From: Clostridium sp. CS001
GTDB lineage: Bacteria > Bacillota > Clostridia > Clostridiales > Clostridiaceae
Assembly: GCF_020443565.1 (NCBI RefSeq)
Contig: NZ_JAIZZN010000012.1
Coordinates: 1 to 64,000, forward strand
DNA: 64,000 bases
Reading direction: 5' to 3'
In this document: piece after piece, positions 16,557 to 25,879 of the stretch
Layout: every line of letters starts with the position of its first letter
Position numbering within the stretch: the stretch's first letter is position 1
Notes under the pieces: generated by a model
Told to the model about the DNA's origin: nothing
Databases searched by the model: none
The model's input: only the letters and a program-made list of their open reading frames with translations
Translations under genes and position numbers: made by a program

Positions 16557-17285
16557 TTGGAAAAAAGAATAGCTGCTTTTTTTGATATTGATGGTACTCT
16601 GTACAGAGAGGGATTAATAACTGAAGTATTTAAAAAGCTAATCAAAAGCGAACTAATAGAAAATGATAGATGGTACAAAGAGGTAAAACCATACTATATT
16701 AAATGGGATAAACGAATAGGAAATTATGATAATTATCTGCTTAAAATGGCTGACATTTATTCTGAAGCCATAATTGGGCTTCATAGGTCTCAAATTGAGT
16801 TTATTGCAAAACAAATTATAAAACAAAAAGGTGACAGAGTTTACACCTTTACTCGAGATAGAATTAAGTGGCATAAGCAGCAAGGTCACATTATTATTAC
16901 CGTATCCGGTAGCCCTATTGAACTCGTTCGTGAAATGTCTATAAAATATGGTTTTGATGATTATATAGGAACAAAGTATATATTTAATGAAAATAACATT
17001 TATACTGGTGATGTTATTCCAATGTGGGATAGTGTTAGTAAACAAACTGCCATAGAAACCTTCGTTTGCAAATATAATATTGATTTGGATAAAAGTTATG
17101 CTTATGGGGATACTTCCGGTGATTATACTATGTTAAGTTTAATTAGTAATCCAACAGTAATAAACCCTACAAAAGAACTTCTATTAAAAATCCTAAGTGA
17201 TGATAACTTAAAGGAAAAAATTAATATAATAATAGAAAGAAAAGATGTGGTTTATAATCTTAGACCAGAACATATTAAAATATAA
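16557..17285 (+). CDS. HAD-superfamily hydrolase, SerB-like subfamily IB
   Basis: About 242 residues. HAD motif I is FFDIDGTLYREG with the two catalytic Asp, motif II is the Ser in TVSGSPIELV, and motifs III/IV lie in YAYGDTSGDYTMLSL. Subfamily IB members dephosphorylate small metabolites such as phosphoserine; the substrate here is unknown. I put the start at TTG 16557 because GGAGGTG ends six bases before it; an in-frame TTG at 16542 overlaps that site. A rho-independent terminator follows. Confidence 0.82.
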   Translation: MEKRIAAFFDIDGTLYREGLITEVFKKLIKSELIENDRWYKEVKPYYIKWDKRIGNYDNYLLKMADIYSEAIIGLHRSQIEFIAKQIIKQKGDRVYTFTRDRIKWHKQQGHIIITVSGSPIELVREMSIKYGFDDYIGTKYIFNENNIYTGDVIPMWDSVSKQTAIETFVCKYNIDLDKSYAYGDTSGDYTMLSLISNPTVINPTKELLLKILSDDNLKEKINIIIERKDVVYNLRPEHIKI

Positions 17286-17335
17286 ATTTCCCCTTTATTC
17301 TCATATTTTTTCTATAATACCCTTTATTTTGATAG

Positions 17336-17371
17336 AAACTACTATATAATAATATCATATAGTAGTTTTTT
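17336..17371 (+). terminator. Terminator after HAD hydrolase gene
   Basis: AAACTACTATAT pairs with ATATAGTAGTTT around a 9-base loop and is followed by a T-run on the plus strand. Confidence 0.8.
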
Positions 17372-17416
17372 AATTGGAATTATTATAAACCATTTTATTT
17401 TGAAAGGAGTTACATC

Positions 17417-18505
17417 ATGTTAAGGGATTTATTTGTTAACGCTGCAATACTAATTTCATTTATTTTTATCAGTAGTCAAATATTTAAAAAGACCTTTCTC
17501 GACTTGTCACTGTCCTATAAACACAAACTTTTATTTGGATTAACACAAGGAGTACTTGGTATTCTTTTAATGTTATTTACAGTTTACGTTGCCCCTAAAG
17601 CCATTATGGATTTTCGTCATATTGCAATATTGTTAGCAGCCTTTTACGGTGGCGGATTATCCGCAATTATTGCTGGCCTTGTAATTGCAGTATTTAGAAT
17701 AAGTTACTTTGGTGTAAGTACTCCTGCTATAATAGCTTCGATTAACATGTTTAATATTGCCATTGCTTGTGCCTTTTTAGCAAAATCAAAATTAAATGGT
17801 TTTAAAAAATTTATCTATATGAACTTAATAAGCTCTGCAATTATTACTGTGACATTTTCATTAAATATTAAAGATTCAACAACACTTAATCATACACTTT
17901 TTTATTTTTGGTTAGCCTCTGCTTTTATTGGAATTCTAACATACTATATATCTAGTTACATTAATTCCTCAATTAAATTACTTGACAGATTAGAGCATGA
18001 GTCTACTATAGATTTTCTTACTGGTTTAAATAATGTTAGACAATTTGATAACTCATTAAACCAGTCTTTTCAAAATGTTATAAATAAAAATGAACGTTTG
18101 TCTATTTTGATTATTGATATTGACTTCTTTAAAAAAGTTAATGACACTTATGGTCATTTAGCCGGTGATTCTGTATTGCAACAATTGGGCGTTGTACTAT
18201 CTACCTCTTGTAGAAGTTTTGATATTGTTTCTAGAATTGGTGGAGAAGAGTTCTCTGTCATCTTACCTGATTGTCCAAGCTCCCAGGCACTAGAAGTCGC
18301 AGAGCGCTTGAGGTTAGCTGTAGAAACCTATACATTTACTATATTAGATGGAGTTAAAATTAATATCACTATTTCTATTGGCAGCGCAACTTACCCCGAT
18401 AATGTAAATGATTTGGAAGATGTTATTAAGCAGGCTGACACAGCATTATATACTGCTAAACGCTCTGGTAGAAATAAAGTATGTCACCCTAATATTCTTG
18501 ATTAA
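17417..18505 (+). CDS. Membrane diguanylate cyclase (5TM LytS-like sensor + GGDEF)
   Basis: 362 residues. The first 190 form about six membrane segments of the 5TM-5TMR_LYT sensor type (LYT-like segment AILLAAFYGGGLSAIIAGL). A GGDEF domain follows from DFLTGLNNVRQFDN; its active site is RIGGEEFSVIL, and RSFD ten residues upstream of the active site fits the product-binding inhibitory I-site (RxxD). Ends with ADTALYTAKRSGRN. It should make cyclic di-GMP in response to an unknown signal. Single gene with AAAGGAG ribosome site and a terminator behind it. Confidence 0.88.
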   Translation: MLRDLFVNAAILISFIFISSQIFKKTFLDLSLSYKHKLLFGLTQGVLGILLMLFTVYVAPKAIMDFRHIAILLAAFYGGGLSAIIAGLVIAVFRISYFGVSTPAIIASINMFNIAIACAFLAKSKLNGFKKFIYMNLISSAIITVTFSLNIKDSTTLNHTLFYFWLASAFIGILTYYISSYINSSIKLLDRLEHESTIDFLTGLNNVRQFDNSLNQSFQNVINKNERLSILIIDIDFFKKVNDTYGHLAGDSVLQQLGVVLSTSCRSFDIVSRIGGEEFSVILPDCPSSQALEVAERLRLAVETYTFTILDGVKINITISIGSATYPDNVNDLEDVIKQADTALYTAKRSGRNKVCHPNILD

Positions 18506-18512
18506 AATTATA

Positions 18513-18550
18513 AAAGCAGAATGAAGGCTTTAATATCTTCATTCTGCTTA
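18513..18550. terminator. Terminator after diguanylate cyclase gene
   Basis: AGCAGAATGAAG pairs with CTTCATTCTGCT, followed by TATTTTTA on the plus strand. The opposite gene at 18597 may also use it. Confidence 0.8.
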
Positions 18551-18596
18551 TTTTTATTATATGAAATTATATTTTTAGGTTATCTTAAATATTTCA

Positions 18597-18902
18597 TCAT
18601 TTTTTATTGCCAAATCTTTTTTTTGAAATTACTGAGTAGAAAATCCACACAATAAACAAACTTACAATAGATATATTTATTATTATATCCTTAAATATGG
18701 GTATCCCTTGTGCAAGGAAAGTCCCAATTAGAATTATTCCCCCCATTGAAATTAAAACAAGCTTATTTATTTTAATATAATCCTGTTTATTTTCGCCTTT
18801 AAAATTTTTGCCTTGTTTCTTCTCAAAATTCAAGCCAGAAACAACAGCCGATGCACCCATCATAACAAATATAATAGTAAACACACTGTCTCCTAGTCCC
18901 AT
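18597..18902 (-). CDS. Hypothetical small membrane protein
   Basis: 101 residues with three membrane segments (VFTIIFVMMGASAVVSGL, LVLISMGGIILIGTFL, IIINISIVSLFIVWIFYS) and two basic loops. No family recognised. It has an AAGGAG-type ribosome site before MGLGDSV. Just upstream lies a fragment of the 140-base repeat family. Confidence 0.55.
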   Translation of the reverse strand: MGLGDSVFTIIFVMMGASAVVSGLNFEKKQGKNFKGENKQDYIKINKLVLISMGGIILIGTFLAQGIPIFKDIIINISIVSLFIVWIFYSVISKKRFGNKK

Positions 18903-18926
18903 TTACTTACTCCTTATAATTCTAGA

Positions 18927-18980
18927 TTTTAACAACATTTTGGAAGCTTCAAATCTTCCATCTTCTATAAGCGGCAGTTG
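18927..18980. repeat. Partial copy A of the TTAACAAC repeat family
   Basis: About 55 bases beginning TTTTAACAACATTTTGGAAG match the left part of the full-length copies at 51819 and 57751. The right half is absent. The match stops almost exactly at the stop codon of the CobW-family gene (18982). Confidence 0.75.
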
Positions 18981-18981
18981 C

Positions 18982-19914
18982 CTATCTTAGTTTCATTTCT
19001 TGTCCTACAATTGCATTCCAATTTTCTATAATTGGTTTTATTATATTAGGCCCTATCTTTGATATAAAAACTAATTGAGACTCCACTTCTTCAAAAGGAG
19101 ATACCTTATAATCAATTTTTCTATTAACCACATCTACTTGATTCCATCCATCTTCTAATTTAAAAAATCCTTTTATCCTATAAGTATCTTCTGAAACACT
19201 ATTTAGGAATTCACTTAGCTTTTCTTTAGCTACTTGTCCATGAAAAGTTAAATTTAAGCTTTTAGGTTTGCTTTCTGGGGTATTGGTGCTTTCTTCATCT
19301 TCCGCCCATTTATTTTTCATTAAATCTTGCTCTAAAAAATCATAGCTTAATTCTCCGAAACTACATTCCTCAATGGTAACCTTATCATTAATTTGTCTAA
19401 TTCTATTTTTAATATCAGAAATCACTTTTTCACTAACTAAATCTATTTTACTAATTACAACCAAATGACAATGTTTAAGCTGCCTTTCTACTGTTTCTAA
19501 ATCCTCTATTTGATCTAAAAAATGAAGCGCATCAACAAGACATATCGCTCCTTTATAATCATAAACACTACCTACTACTGATTCAACACCTCTTAATACA
19601 TCTCCAATGTTAGATGGATCTGCAAGGCCAGAGCTCTCTACAAATAAATATTTAAGCGATTGTTTTGACATTTCAATCATAGCTTGGGCAAAAGATAATT
19701 TTAGACAAGAGCAAAATATAGAACCCTTGTTTATTTCAATTAATTCCATACCATCTTTTTTAATAATTTGTCCATCAATACCTATTTTCCCAAACTCATT
19801 CATTATAACTCCAACTTTTTCTTTGGATAAATTGTTAAGGATATTTGTTAGCAAAGTAGTTTTGCCTGCGCCTAAAAAGCCTGTTAGCAAATATAAACTT
19901 GTTTTACTTTCCAA
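18982..19914 (-). CDS. CobW/YjiA-family GTP-binding protein
   Basis: About 310 residues of a G3E-family P-loop GTPase that hands metals to, or inserts cofactors into, enzymes. P-loop LTGFLGAGKTTLLTN, Mg/switch region ESSGLADPS, and base-specificity motif VISKIDLV are clear; a CobW C-terminal domain follows (LNLTFHGQVAKEKLSEFL). The metal motif that usually reads CxCC is CSCL here (GSIFCSCLKLS), so one Cys is missing. Start placed at TTG 19914, preceded by AGAGGT; the further upstream TTG lacks a ribosome site. Thirty-odd bases after the thioredoxin-like gene, possibly one transcript. Confidence 0.82.
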   Translation of the reverse strand: MESKTSLYLLTGFLGAGKTTLLTNILNNLSKEKVGVIMNEFGKIGIDGQIIKKDGMELIEINKGSIFCSCLKLSFAQAMIEMSKQSLKYLFVESSGLADPSNIGDVLRGVESVVGSVYDYKGAICLVDALHFLDQIEDLETVERQLKHCHLVVISKIDLVSEKVISDIKNRIRQINDKVTIEECSFGELSYDFLEQDLMKNKWAEDEESTNTPESKPKSLNLTFHGQVAKEKLSEFLNSVSEDTYRIKGFFKLEDGWNQVDVVNRKIDYKVSPFEEVESQLVFISKIGPNIIKPIIENWNAIVGQEMKLR

Positions 19915-19971
19915 TTGCGTACCTCTTTTCAATTAATTATTTTTGCAGCTTCTATCTTAAAATTTAATTAT

Positions 19972-20214
19972 TCATCCTAATTCTTGATTAATATATTTTT
20001 TAATTTCATTCACTGAAAAAATCTTACCAAGGGCTTTTACTTTTCCATTAATAACTATGGCTGGAGTTGACATAACTCCATATTTCATCATTTGAACTAT
20101 ATCTTCAACCTTTTCAATACTTGCTTCTACCTCTAACTCTTCTAGAGCTATTTTAGTATTTTCTAAAACCTTAGTACATTTGTCACAGCCTTCACCTAAA
20201 ATCTTAATTTCCAT
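19972..20214 (-). CDS. Small thioredoxin-like redox protein
   Basis: 80 residues of the small redox-active disulfide protein family (MTH895/TM0996 type). It begins MEIKILGEGCDKCTKVLEN with active site CDKC, and has the cis-Pro segment MSTPAIVINGKV. ATG 20214 has GGAGG upstream; the four-codon extension does not. Such proteins accompany metal or corrinoid chaperones; a CobW GTPase gene follows, which fits but does not prove a shared role. Confidence 0.82.
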   Translation of the reverse strand: MEIKILGEGCDKCTKVLENTKIALEELEVEASIEKVEDIVQMMKYGVMSTPAIVINGKVKALGKIFSVNEIKKYINQELG

Positions 20215-20314
20215 AGCTACCTCCATTGTTTTTAATATTTACTTATAGAAAAAACTTCATATAACTATATAACTACATAAGCAAATTATAAAATACTTAT
20301 ATACTAAGGTCAAC

Positions 20315-20342
20315 AAAAAAAGAAGTATCTCTACTTCTTTTT
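20315..20342. terminator. Terminator of the riboflavin operon
   Basis: AAAAAGAAGTA / TACTTCTTTTT with a 4-base loop lies just past the ribH stop; on the minus strand it ends in a T-run. Confidence 0.8.
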
Positions 20343-20353
20343 CTAATAAACTA

Positions 20354-20815
20354 CTAAATTTCTTTTAATAAATTAGCCATTTCTATTGCGGTTACTGCAG
20401 CATCATAACCTTTATTCCCTGCTTTTGTTCCTGCTCTTTCAATAGCTTGCTCAATACTATCAGTGGTAAGTACTCCAAAAATAACTGGAACTTCTGTTTC
20501 TAATGATACAGATGCAATACCTTTAGTAACCTCACCAGACACATAATCAAAATGAGGTGTAGCTCCCCTTATAACTGCTCCTAAACATATTACTCCGTCA
20601 TACTTACCTGACTTTGCCATCTTCTTTGCAATTAGAGGCATCTCAAATGCACCTGGAACCCATGCAAGTTCAATATTTTCTTCTTCTACACCATGACGTT
20701 TTAAGCCATCTATTGCTCCTGATAATAATTTTCCACCTATAAACTCATTAAATCTACCTACTATAATTCCAAACTTTAAACCTTCTGCTATTAATTTACC
20801 TTCATATGTCTTCAT
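20354..20815 (-). CDS. ribH: 6,7-dimethyl-8-ribityllumazine synthase
   Basis: 153 residues, full length. Condenses the pyrimidinedione with dihydroxybutanone phosphate, the penultimate riboflavin step, in a cytoplasmic icosahedral or pentameric assembly. Substrate-binding motifs [17 protein letters not shown] and [14 protein letters not shown] (with the catalytic His) and the C-terminal [14 protein letters not shown] are intact. Last gene of ribD-ribE-ribBA-ribH. Confidence 0.95.
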   Translation of the reverse strand: MKTYEGKLIAEGLKFGIIVGRFNEFIGGKLLSGAIDGLKRHGVEEENIELAWVPGAFEMPLIAKKMAKSGKYDGVICLGAVIRGATPHFDYVSGEVTKGIASVSLETEVPVIFGVLTTDSIEQAIERAGTKAGNKGYDAAVTAIEMANLLKEI

Positions 20816-20871
20816 TATTTTTTCCTCCTATTAATTTAAAATATTTTTGACTTCTAATTAACCTACATTTA

Positions 20872-22071
20872 TTAGAATTTAAGTAAATGTCCCATTTTCT
20901 CTTTTTTAGTTTCAAGATAAAACTTATTTTTTTCGTTATGATTCATCTCTATAGCCACCCTTTCAACTATATCAATGCCATAACCCGAAATGCCTGATAT
21001 TTTTTTAGGATTATTAGTCATAAGTCTTACTTTTTTAGCACCTAATAACTCTAGTATCTGAGCTCCTATGCCATAATCTCTCATGTCTTCTGGAAAGCCT
21101 AATGCTATATTTGCTTCTACGGTATCCATTCCTTCATCTTGAAGGTTGTAAGCCTTTAACTTGTTAATTAATCCAATTCCACGACCTTCTTGCCTCATAT
21201 AAAGCAAAATCCCACAATCTTCTTTTGCTATTGCTTTCATGGCTGCATCATATTGCTGTCCACAATCACATCTACTTGACCCAAGCGCATCTCCAGTTAG
21301 ACACTCAGAATGTACCCTAACAAGTACAGGTTTGTCTTTACTTATTTCACCCTTAACTAAGGCTACATGATGTTCTCCATTAATCTTATTAACAAATCCG
21401 TATATTGTAAACTCACCATATCTTGTTGGCATTTGGGCTTTCGTAACCATTTCTACAAGAGATTCATTTTGTCTTCTATAGGATATCAAATCTGCTATAG
21501 TGATTATTTTTAAATCATGCTTTTTAACATATTCCATTAGTTCTGGCACCCTAGCCATTGAGCCATCTTCACTCATAATTTCACAAATTACACCTGCTGG
21601 AAATAACCCGGCAAGTCTCGCTAAATCAACTGCTGCTTCGGTATGTCCGGCTCTTTTTAATACTCCACCTTCCTTTGCTGTTAATGGAAATACATGCCCT
21701 GGTCTACTAAAATCAAGTGGCGCAGAATCTTTGTCTAGTACTTTTAATATAGTAGATGCTCTTTCTCCAGCAGATATCCCTGTAGTACATGTTACTGCAT
21801 CAATAGAAACTGTAAAGGCTGTTTCTTTTGCATCTGTGTTATGTTCTACCATTTGGTTTATACTTAATTTATCTAATCTTTCTTTAATAATAGGCATGCA
21901 GATAAGTCCGCGACCATGTTTCGCCATAAAGTTTATATTTTCTGTAGTAGCCATTTCCGCTGCTATAAGTAAGTCTCCTTCATTTTCCCTATCTTCATCA
22001 TCTACAACCACAATAACTTTCCCATTTTTAATATCTTCTATTGCTTCTTCAATGGTATTAAATTTATACAT
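20872..22071 (-). CDS. ribBA: Bifunctional DHBP synthase / GTP cyclohydrolase II
   Basis: 399 residues. The N-terminal half (to about 200) is 3,4-dihydroxy-2-butanone 4-phosphate synthase with [16 protein letters not shown] and [16 protein letters not shown]; the C-terminal half is GTP cyclohydrolase II with the zinc cysteines in [19 protein letters not shown] and the catalytic RQEGRGIGL. It makes both precursors of riboflavin. Start at ATG 22071, behind AGGGGTG; GTG 22080 lies in that site. Third gene of the FMN-riboswitch operon. Confidence 0.95.
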   Translation of the reverse strand: MYKFNTIEEAIEDIKNGKVIVVVDDEDRENEGDLLIAAEMATTENINFMAKHGRGLICMPIIKERLDKLSINQMVEHNTDAKETAFTVSIDAVTCTTGISAGERASTILKVLDKDSAPLDFSRPGHVFPLTAKEGGVLKRAGHTEAAVDLARLAGLFPAGVICEIMSEDGSMARVPELMEYVKKHDLKIITIADLISYRRQNESLVEMVTKAQMPTRYGEFTIYGFVNKINGEHHVALVKGEISKDKPVLVRVHSECLTGDALGSSRCDCGQQYDAAMKAIAKEDCGILLYMRQEGRGIGLINKLKAYNLQDEGMDTVEANIALGFPEDMRDYGIGAQILELLGAKKVRLMTNNPKKISGISGYGIDIVERVAIEMNHNEKNKFYLETKKEKMGHLLKF

Positions 22072-22119
22072 TTCACGCACCCCTTATCTTTAAATTAGTA
22101 TATTATGTTGTCTAAATCC

Positions 22120-22770
22120 TTATGCAAATCCATTTTCCTTAAGAAAATCCATCCCCATAGGCTTCTTCTCTTCTACACTTTCATCATACTTCAATAGCTT
22201 TTCAACATACTTTGCCATCATGTCACTTTCAAGATTAACCTTATCTCCAATTTTCTTAATTACTAGAGTAGTTTCATCCTTAGTATGGGGTATTATTGAT
22301 ACTTTAAAAATGTTATCATCCACATATGCTACAGTTAAACTGATGCCATCAATGGTTATTGAGCCTTTATGTACAATGTACCTTAAAATATTCTTTGTAG
22401 TTTCAACAGACACCCAAGTAGCATTTTCTTCCCTTTCCAGATCAACAATGGTTCCAATTCCATCAATATGTCCACTTACTATATGCCCACCTAACCTATC
22501 ACTAAGTCTTAAAGCACGCTCTAAATTCACCTTAGAACCTGGTTTTAACTTTCCTAAATTACTGCTCCTCACTGTCTCTGCCATTACATCCACACTAAAA
22601 GTATTGCTAGTGAATTCTGTTACTGTAAGGCACACTCCGTTAGTACAAATACTATCACCAAGCTTTATATCTTTAAGGACCCTTTGTGATTTTATAGTAA
22701 TCCTTGCAGACTTCGCAGCCTTTTCTATGGACTTTATCTCCCCAATTTCCTCAATTAAGCCTGTAAACAT
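22120..22770 (-). CDS. ribE: Riboflavin synthase, alpha subunit
   Basis: 216 residues with the two tandem lumazine-binding repeats. It opens MFTGLIEEIG, and the repeats show CTNGVCLTVTEF and the matching ITIDGISLTVAYV, with GHIVSGHIDG between them. It dismutates two lumazines to riboflavin. Fourteen bases after ribD. Complete. Confidence 0.94.
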   Translation of the reverse strand: MFTGLIEEIGEIKSIEKAAKSARITIKSQRVLKDIKLGDSICTNGVCLTVTEFTSNTFSVDVMAETVRSSNLGKLKPGSKVNLERALRLSDRLGGHIVSGHIDGIGTIVDLEREENATWVSVETTKNILRYIVHKGSITIDGISLTVAYVDDNIFKVSIIPHTKDETTLVIKKIGDKVNLESDMMAKYVEKLLKYDESVEEKKPMGMDFLKENGFA

Positions 22771-22784
22771 CTATTCACATCCTT

Positions 22785-23888
22785 TTAACTAATTACTTTC
22801 TTTATGTAACTTTCTATCATAATATCTTCGTCGAATCTTTTTATTTCAGTATCTGTAAGCAAAATAGAATCCTTAACATATTCTACTCCCTTCCCTCCAA
22901 CTGGAGTTTTAGAAGAGGTTCCTCCAAATATTTTTGGCGAAATAAAAGTAATAACTTTATCCACCACTCCTGCCTTAAGGGCCGCATAATTTAACGTGCT
23001 ACCACCTTCTAAAAGAATACTATCTATTCCTATTTCACCTAGAACTCTCATCAAGTAATTTAAATCTACTCGATTATTTATACTTGGCGTTATAATAACT
23101 TGCGCGCCTTTTTCTTTAATAGCTTCAAGCTTGTTATTATTAGCAAGCTCCGTTGTAACAACAATAGTTTTTGTTTTTTCATTACAGTTTAAGACCTTTG
23201 CTTCTAAAGGTACTTTTGCTGTGCTATCTATAATTATTCTCATAAGATTTTTGCTAATTACACCTTCTCTTCTTGTTGTAAGCTCTGGATCATCTTTTAA
23301 AACAGTTCCAATTCCCACCATAATTCCACTTACCATATGCCGGATTTCATGCACATAAGCTCTAGACTTTTCATTACTTATCCACATTGAATCACCAGTA
23401 GCTGTTGCTATTTTCCCATCCAATGTCATAGCGGTTTTCATGATGCAAAAGGGCTCTTTTCGGGTTATATATTTTATAAATATTTCATTTATCTTTCTTA
23501 TTTCCTTGTCCATTATTCCTGATGTTACTTCTATTCCATTACTTCTAAGAATTTCTATGCCACGCCCTGAAACTTTAGGGTTAGGGTCTATCATTCCAAC
23601 TACCACTTTGGATATTTTGTTTTTAACTATAGCATCTGCACAAGGTGGTGTTTTACCATAGTGAGAGCAAGGCTCCAAAGTCACGTACATAGTTGCCCCT
23701 TCTACATCTTCTGTGGCATTTGCAAAAGCGTTGACTTCTGCATGGGGGCCACCAAAATATTCATGATAGCCTTCTCCAATTATTCTATTATCCTTTACAA
23801 TAATAGCCCCCACTAAAGGGTTAGGATTTACAAATCCCATTGCTTTCTTCGATAATTCAATTGCTCTTCCCATATAATAATTATCCAA
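22785..23888 (-). CDS. ribD: Bifunctional deaminase/reductase of riboflavin synthesis
   Basis: 367 residues. N-terminal zinc deaminase with PHAEVNAF and EPCSHYGKTPPCADAI; C-terminal reductase from MKTAMTLDGKIATATGDS through ILLEGGSTLNYAAL. The open frame runs upstream to 23999 into the riboswitch terminator, but the family starts with DNYYMGRAIELSK, and TTG 23888 has AAGGAG seven bases before it, so I use that start. First gene of the operon and directly under FMN control. Confidence 0.93.
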   Translation of the reverse strand: MDNYYMGRAIELSKKAMGFVNPNPLVGAIIVKDNRIIGEGYHEYFGGPHAEVNAFANATEDVEGATMYVTLEPCSHYGKTPPCADAIVKNKISKVVVGMIDPNPKVSGRGIEILRSNGIEVTSGIMDKEIRKINEIFIKYITRKEPFCIMKTAMTLDGKIATATGDSMWISNEKSRAYVHEIRHMVSGIMVGIGTVLKDDPELTTRREGVISKNLMRIIIDSTAKVPLEAKVLNCNEKTKTIVVTTELANNNKLEAIKEKGAQVIITPSINNRVDLNYLMRVLGEIGIDSILLEGGSTLNYAALKAGVVDKVITFISPKIFGGTSSKTPVGGKGVEYVKDSILLTDTEIKRFDEDIMIESYIKKVIS

Positions 23889-23998
23889 CTTATCACTCCT
23901 TATACTGTAATTATAGTAGCAATGTTTACGTGGATTTCTTTTCTTAATATGCATAATTTTTATGAAATAAACTTTAAAAAGTAGCATGAACATAAACA

Positions 23999-24027
23999 AA
24001 GCCCTGAAAACAATGTTTTCAGGGCTT
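23999..24027 (-). terminator. Intrinsic terminator of the FMN riboswitch
   Basis: AAGCCCTGAAAAC pairs with GTTTTCAGGGCTT around three bases, then TTGTTTATG on the minus strand. It lies between the FMN aptamer and ribD, so FMN binding should favour it. Confidence 0.85.
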
Positions 24028-24145
24028 AAAAAGCTACTAATATATCTAATTAGAACTAGATACTTTCAATACAAATATAAAATCAATAAACTACTACCTT
24101 GCATAGATAGCAAATATACTTCTTTAATATTCATAATCATTATTT

Positions 24146-24250
24146 TCCTTCTCCCATCCAGACTTTACTGTCGGCTCTGGAATCAAACCAGATCTACCTT
24201 TCGGCTCGCGGGCTATACCGCCGGTTAGGAATCTCACCTACCCTGAAGGA
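24146..24250 (-). promoter_or_regulatory. FMN riboswitch (RFN element)
   Basis: On the minus strand the conserved RFN blocks occur in order: TTCAGGGTAGGTGAGATTCC, then AACCGGCGGTA, AGCCCGCGAGCC, GATCTGGT, GATTCCAGAGCCGACAGT and TCTGGATGGGAGAAGG closing the first helix. It is followed by a terminator and ribD, giving FMN-dependent shutoff of riboflavin synthesis. A consensus promoter precedes it. Confidence 0.97.
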
Positions 24251-24270
24251 TTTATTAAATTTTCAACTTA

Positions 24271-24299
24271 AGAATAGCACTTTCTTATTTTACTGTCAA
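24271..24299 (-). promoter_or_regulatory. SigA promoter of the rib operon
   Basis: On the minus strand TTGACA (24294-24299) and TATTCT (24271-24276) are 17 bases apart, about 20 bases before the FMN aptamer. Confidence 0.8.
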
Positions 24300-24305
24300 G
24301 CATAA

Positions 24306-24354
24306 AAAATAGAAAGGTTATCCACATGAAATATGAATACTACCTTTCTATTTT
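24306..24354 (-). terminator. Terminator after methionine gamma-lyase
   Basis: AAAATAGAAAGGT pairs with ACCTTTCTATTTT; the minus strand continues with T's. Ends the lyase transcript just before the rib promoter. Confidence 0.8.
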
Positions 24355-24376
24355 AAGTTATATATTATGATACTTA

Positions 24377-25579
24377 CTATTTAACAATTAAATTAAGAGA
24401 TTGATTTAAATCAGCAATTATATCTTCAACGTTTTCAAGACCAACTGCTAGTCTTATTAATCCATCAGTTATACCAGCTTCTAATCTTTCCTCTGGTGAA
24501 TATGGTGAATGAGTCATTGAAGCAGGATGCTCTATTAGTGTTTCAGCATCTCCTAAACTAACAGCAATGCTACAAAGATGCACAGAATTTATAACTTTTT
24601 TACCATCCTCAATTCCGCCCTTTATTTCGAAAGCGATAATTCCTCCTGGAAGACTCATTTGTTTTTTTGCTAATTCATATTGTGAAAAACTCTTAAGTCC
24701 TGGATAATATACTTTTTCTACCGCTGGATGTGATTCTAAAAATTCAGCAACAGCCATTGCATTGCTGCAATGTCTTTCCATTCTTATTTCTAGTGTTTTC
24801 ATTCCTCTTATAATTAAAAATGCATCAAAAGGACTTAAACTAGCTCCTGTCATATCCTTAACACCAAATAATCTAACTTGATCGATAAACTCTTTAGTTC
24901 CAACAGCAAAACCTGAAATTACGTCACCATGTCCATTAATAAACTTAGTGCCAGAGTGTATTACAACGTCTGCACCTAATTCTAATGGTCTTTGTATGTA
25001 TGGAGTACAAAATGTATTATCCACTATAACCATACAGTTTTCTTGTGAGTGAGCAATCTTTGATATTTCGCCTATATCTGTTATAAGTAATGTTGGATTT
25101 GCAGGTGTTTCTAGGAAAATAACTCTTGTATTTTCTCTCATAGCATTTTTAATATTTTCAGGATTTGAAGCATCTACAAAAGTAACTTCAACTCCATATC
25201 TAGCTATACCATGAGCTAAAAACGCATGAGTACATCCATAAATAGTTTGTGCTGAAATCACATGATCTCCAGCTTTTAATGCTGTCCACATAACTGAAGA
25301 AATAGCTCCAATGCCTGATGCCATTGACATACATGCTTCTCCGCCTTCAAGCATTGCCAATTTTTCTTCTAAAACTGTATTAGTAGGGTTTCCAAGCCTT
25401 GTGTAAATATATCCATCTTCTTCTCCTGCAAATCTTCTTCCACCTTGCTCTGCACTATCAAAAATAAAGGTAGCTGTTTGATGTATTGGAGTAGCTAATG
25501 ACCCGTATTGATCCTTTTTATTTCCACCATGTATAGCTTTAGTTCCAAATCCACTATTAAGTAACTGTTCTTTATTCAT
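24377..25579 (-). CDS. Methionine gamma-lyase (PLP-dependent)
   Basis: 400 residues of the Cys/Met metabolism PLP family. The PLP lysine lies in [13 protein letters not shown], phosphate contacts in YTRLGNPT and [10 protein letters not shown], and the loop [12 protein letters not shown] carries the Cys that distinguishes methionine gamma-lyase from cystathionine lyases. It would convert methionine to methanethiol, ammonia and 2-oxobutyrate. A sigma-54 promoter stands 43 bases upstream and the gene for a sigma-54 activator with an amino-acid-sensing ACT domain lies next, so methionine-induced expression is a reasonable inference. The name mgl/megL is not used because paralogues with other preferences exist. 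Confidence 0.85.
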   Translation of the reverse strand: MNKEQLLNSGFGTKAIHGGNKKDQYGSLATPIHQTATFIFDSAEQGGRRFAGEEDGYIYTRLGNPTNTVLEEKLAMLEGGEACMSMASGIGAISSVMWTALKAGDHVISAQTIYGCTHAFLAHGIARYGVEVTFVDASNPENIKNAMRENTRVIFLETPANPTLLITDIGEISKIAHSQENCMVIVDNTFCTPYIQRPLELGADVVIHSGTKFINGHGDVISGFAVGTKEFIDQVRLFGVKDMTGASLSPFDAFLIIRGMKTLEIRMERHCSNAMAVAEFLESHPAVEKVYYPGLKSFSQYELAKKQMSLPGGIIAFEIKGGIEDGKKVINSVHLCSIAVSLGDAETLIEHPASMTHSPYSPEERLEAGITDGLIRLAVGLENVEDIIADLNQSLNLIVK

Positions 25580-25621
25580 TAGAATTCCCCCTAAAATAAT
25601 ATTTCTTTATATAACTACACT

Positions 25622-25638
25622 AGCAATTCTCTAGCCAA
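25622..25638 (-). promoter_or_regulatory. Sigma-54 (-24/-12) promoter of the lyase gene
   Basis: Minus-strand TTGGCTAGAGAATTGCT matches the TGGC-N7-TTGC form with exactly ten bases between the invariant GG and GC. The start codon is 43 bases from its downstream edge. The 240 bases behind it contain AT-rich half-sites such as TGTAAAT/ATTTACA (about 25794-25834) that could be activator sites. Confidence 0.85.
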
Positions 25639-25879
25639 CTTTGTAAAAAATTATTTTAGTTTGAAACACAATGTAAAAACTGCATTTAGCTATTATTTTC
25701 TACATAATATTTAACTTTATCCTAATTAAGAAATAAAAATTAATTGCTTTTAATAGTATGGAAATTTTCATAACCACAATTCTTATAATTTTGTAAATAT
25801 TTCTTTCCATATGGCAATTATTATTTACATCCGCAATAAATTTAAATTATCAATCAAGAAATGATATATATTTATTGAA

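Noticed and set aside
23889-23999. Longer ribD frame starting MFMFMLLFKVYF
   Set aside because: It would begin inside the riboswitch terminator, lacks a ribosome site and is not part of the RibD family.
24306-24354. Possible structured RNA in front of the rib operon besides the RFN element
   Set aside because: It is a plain inverted repeat with T-run behind the methionine gamma-lyase gene, fully explained as that gene's terminator.
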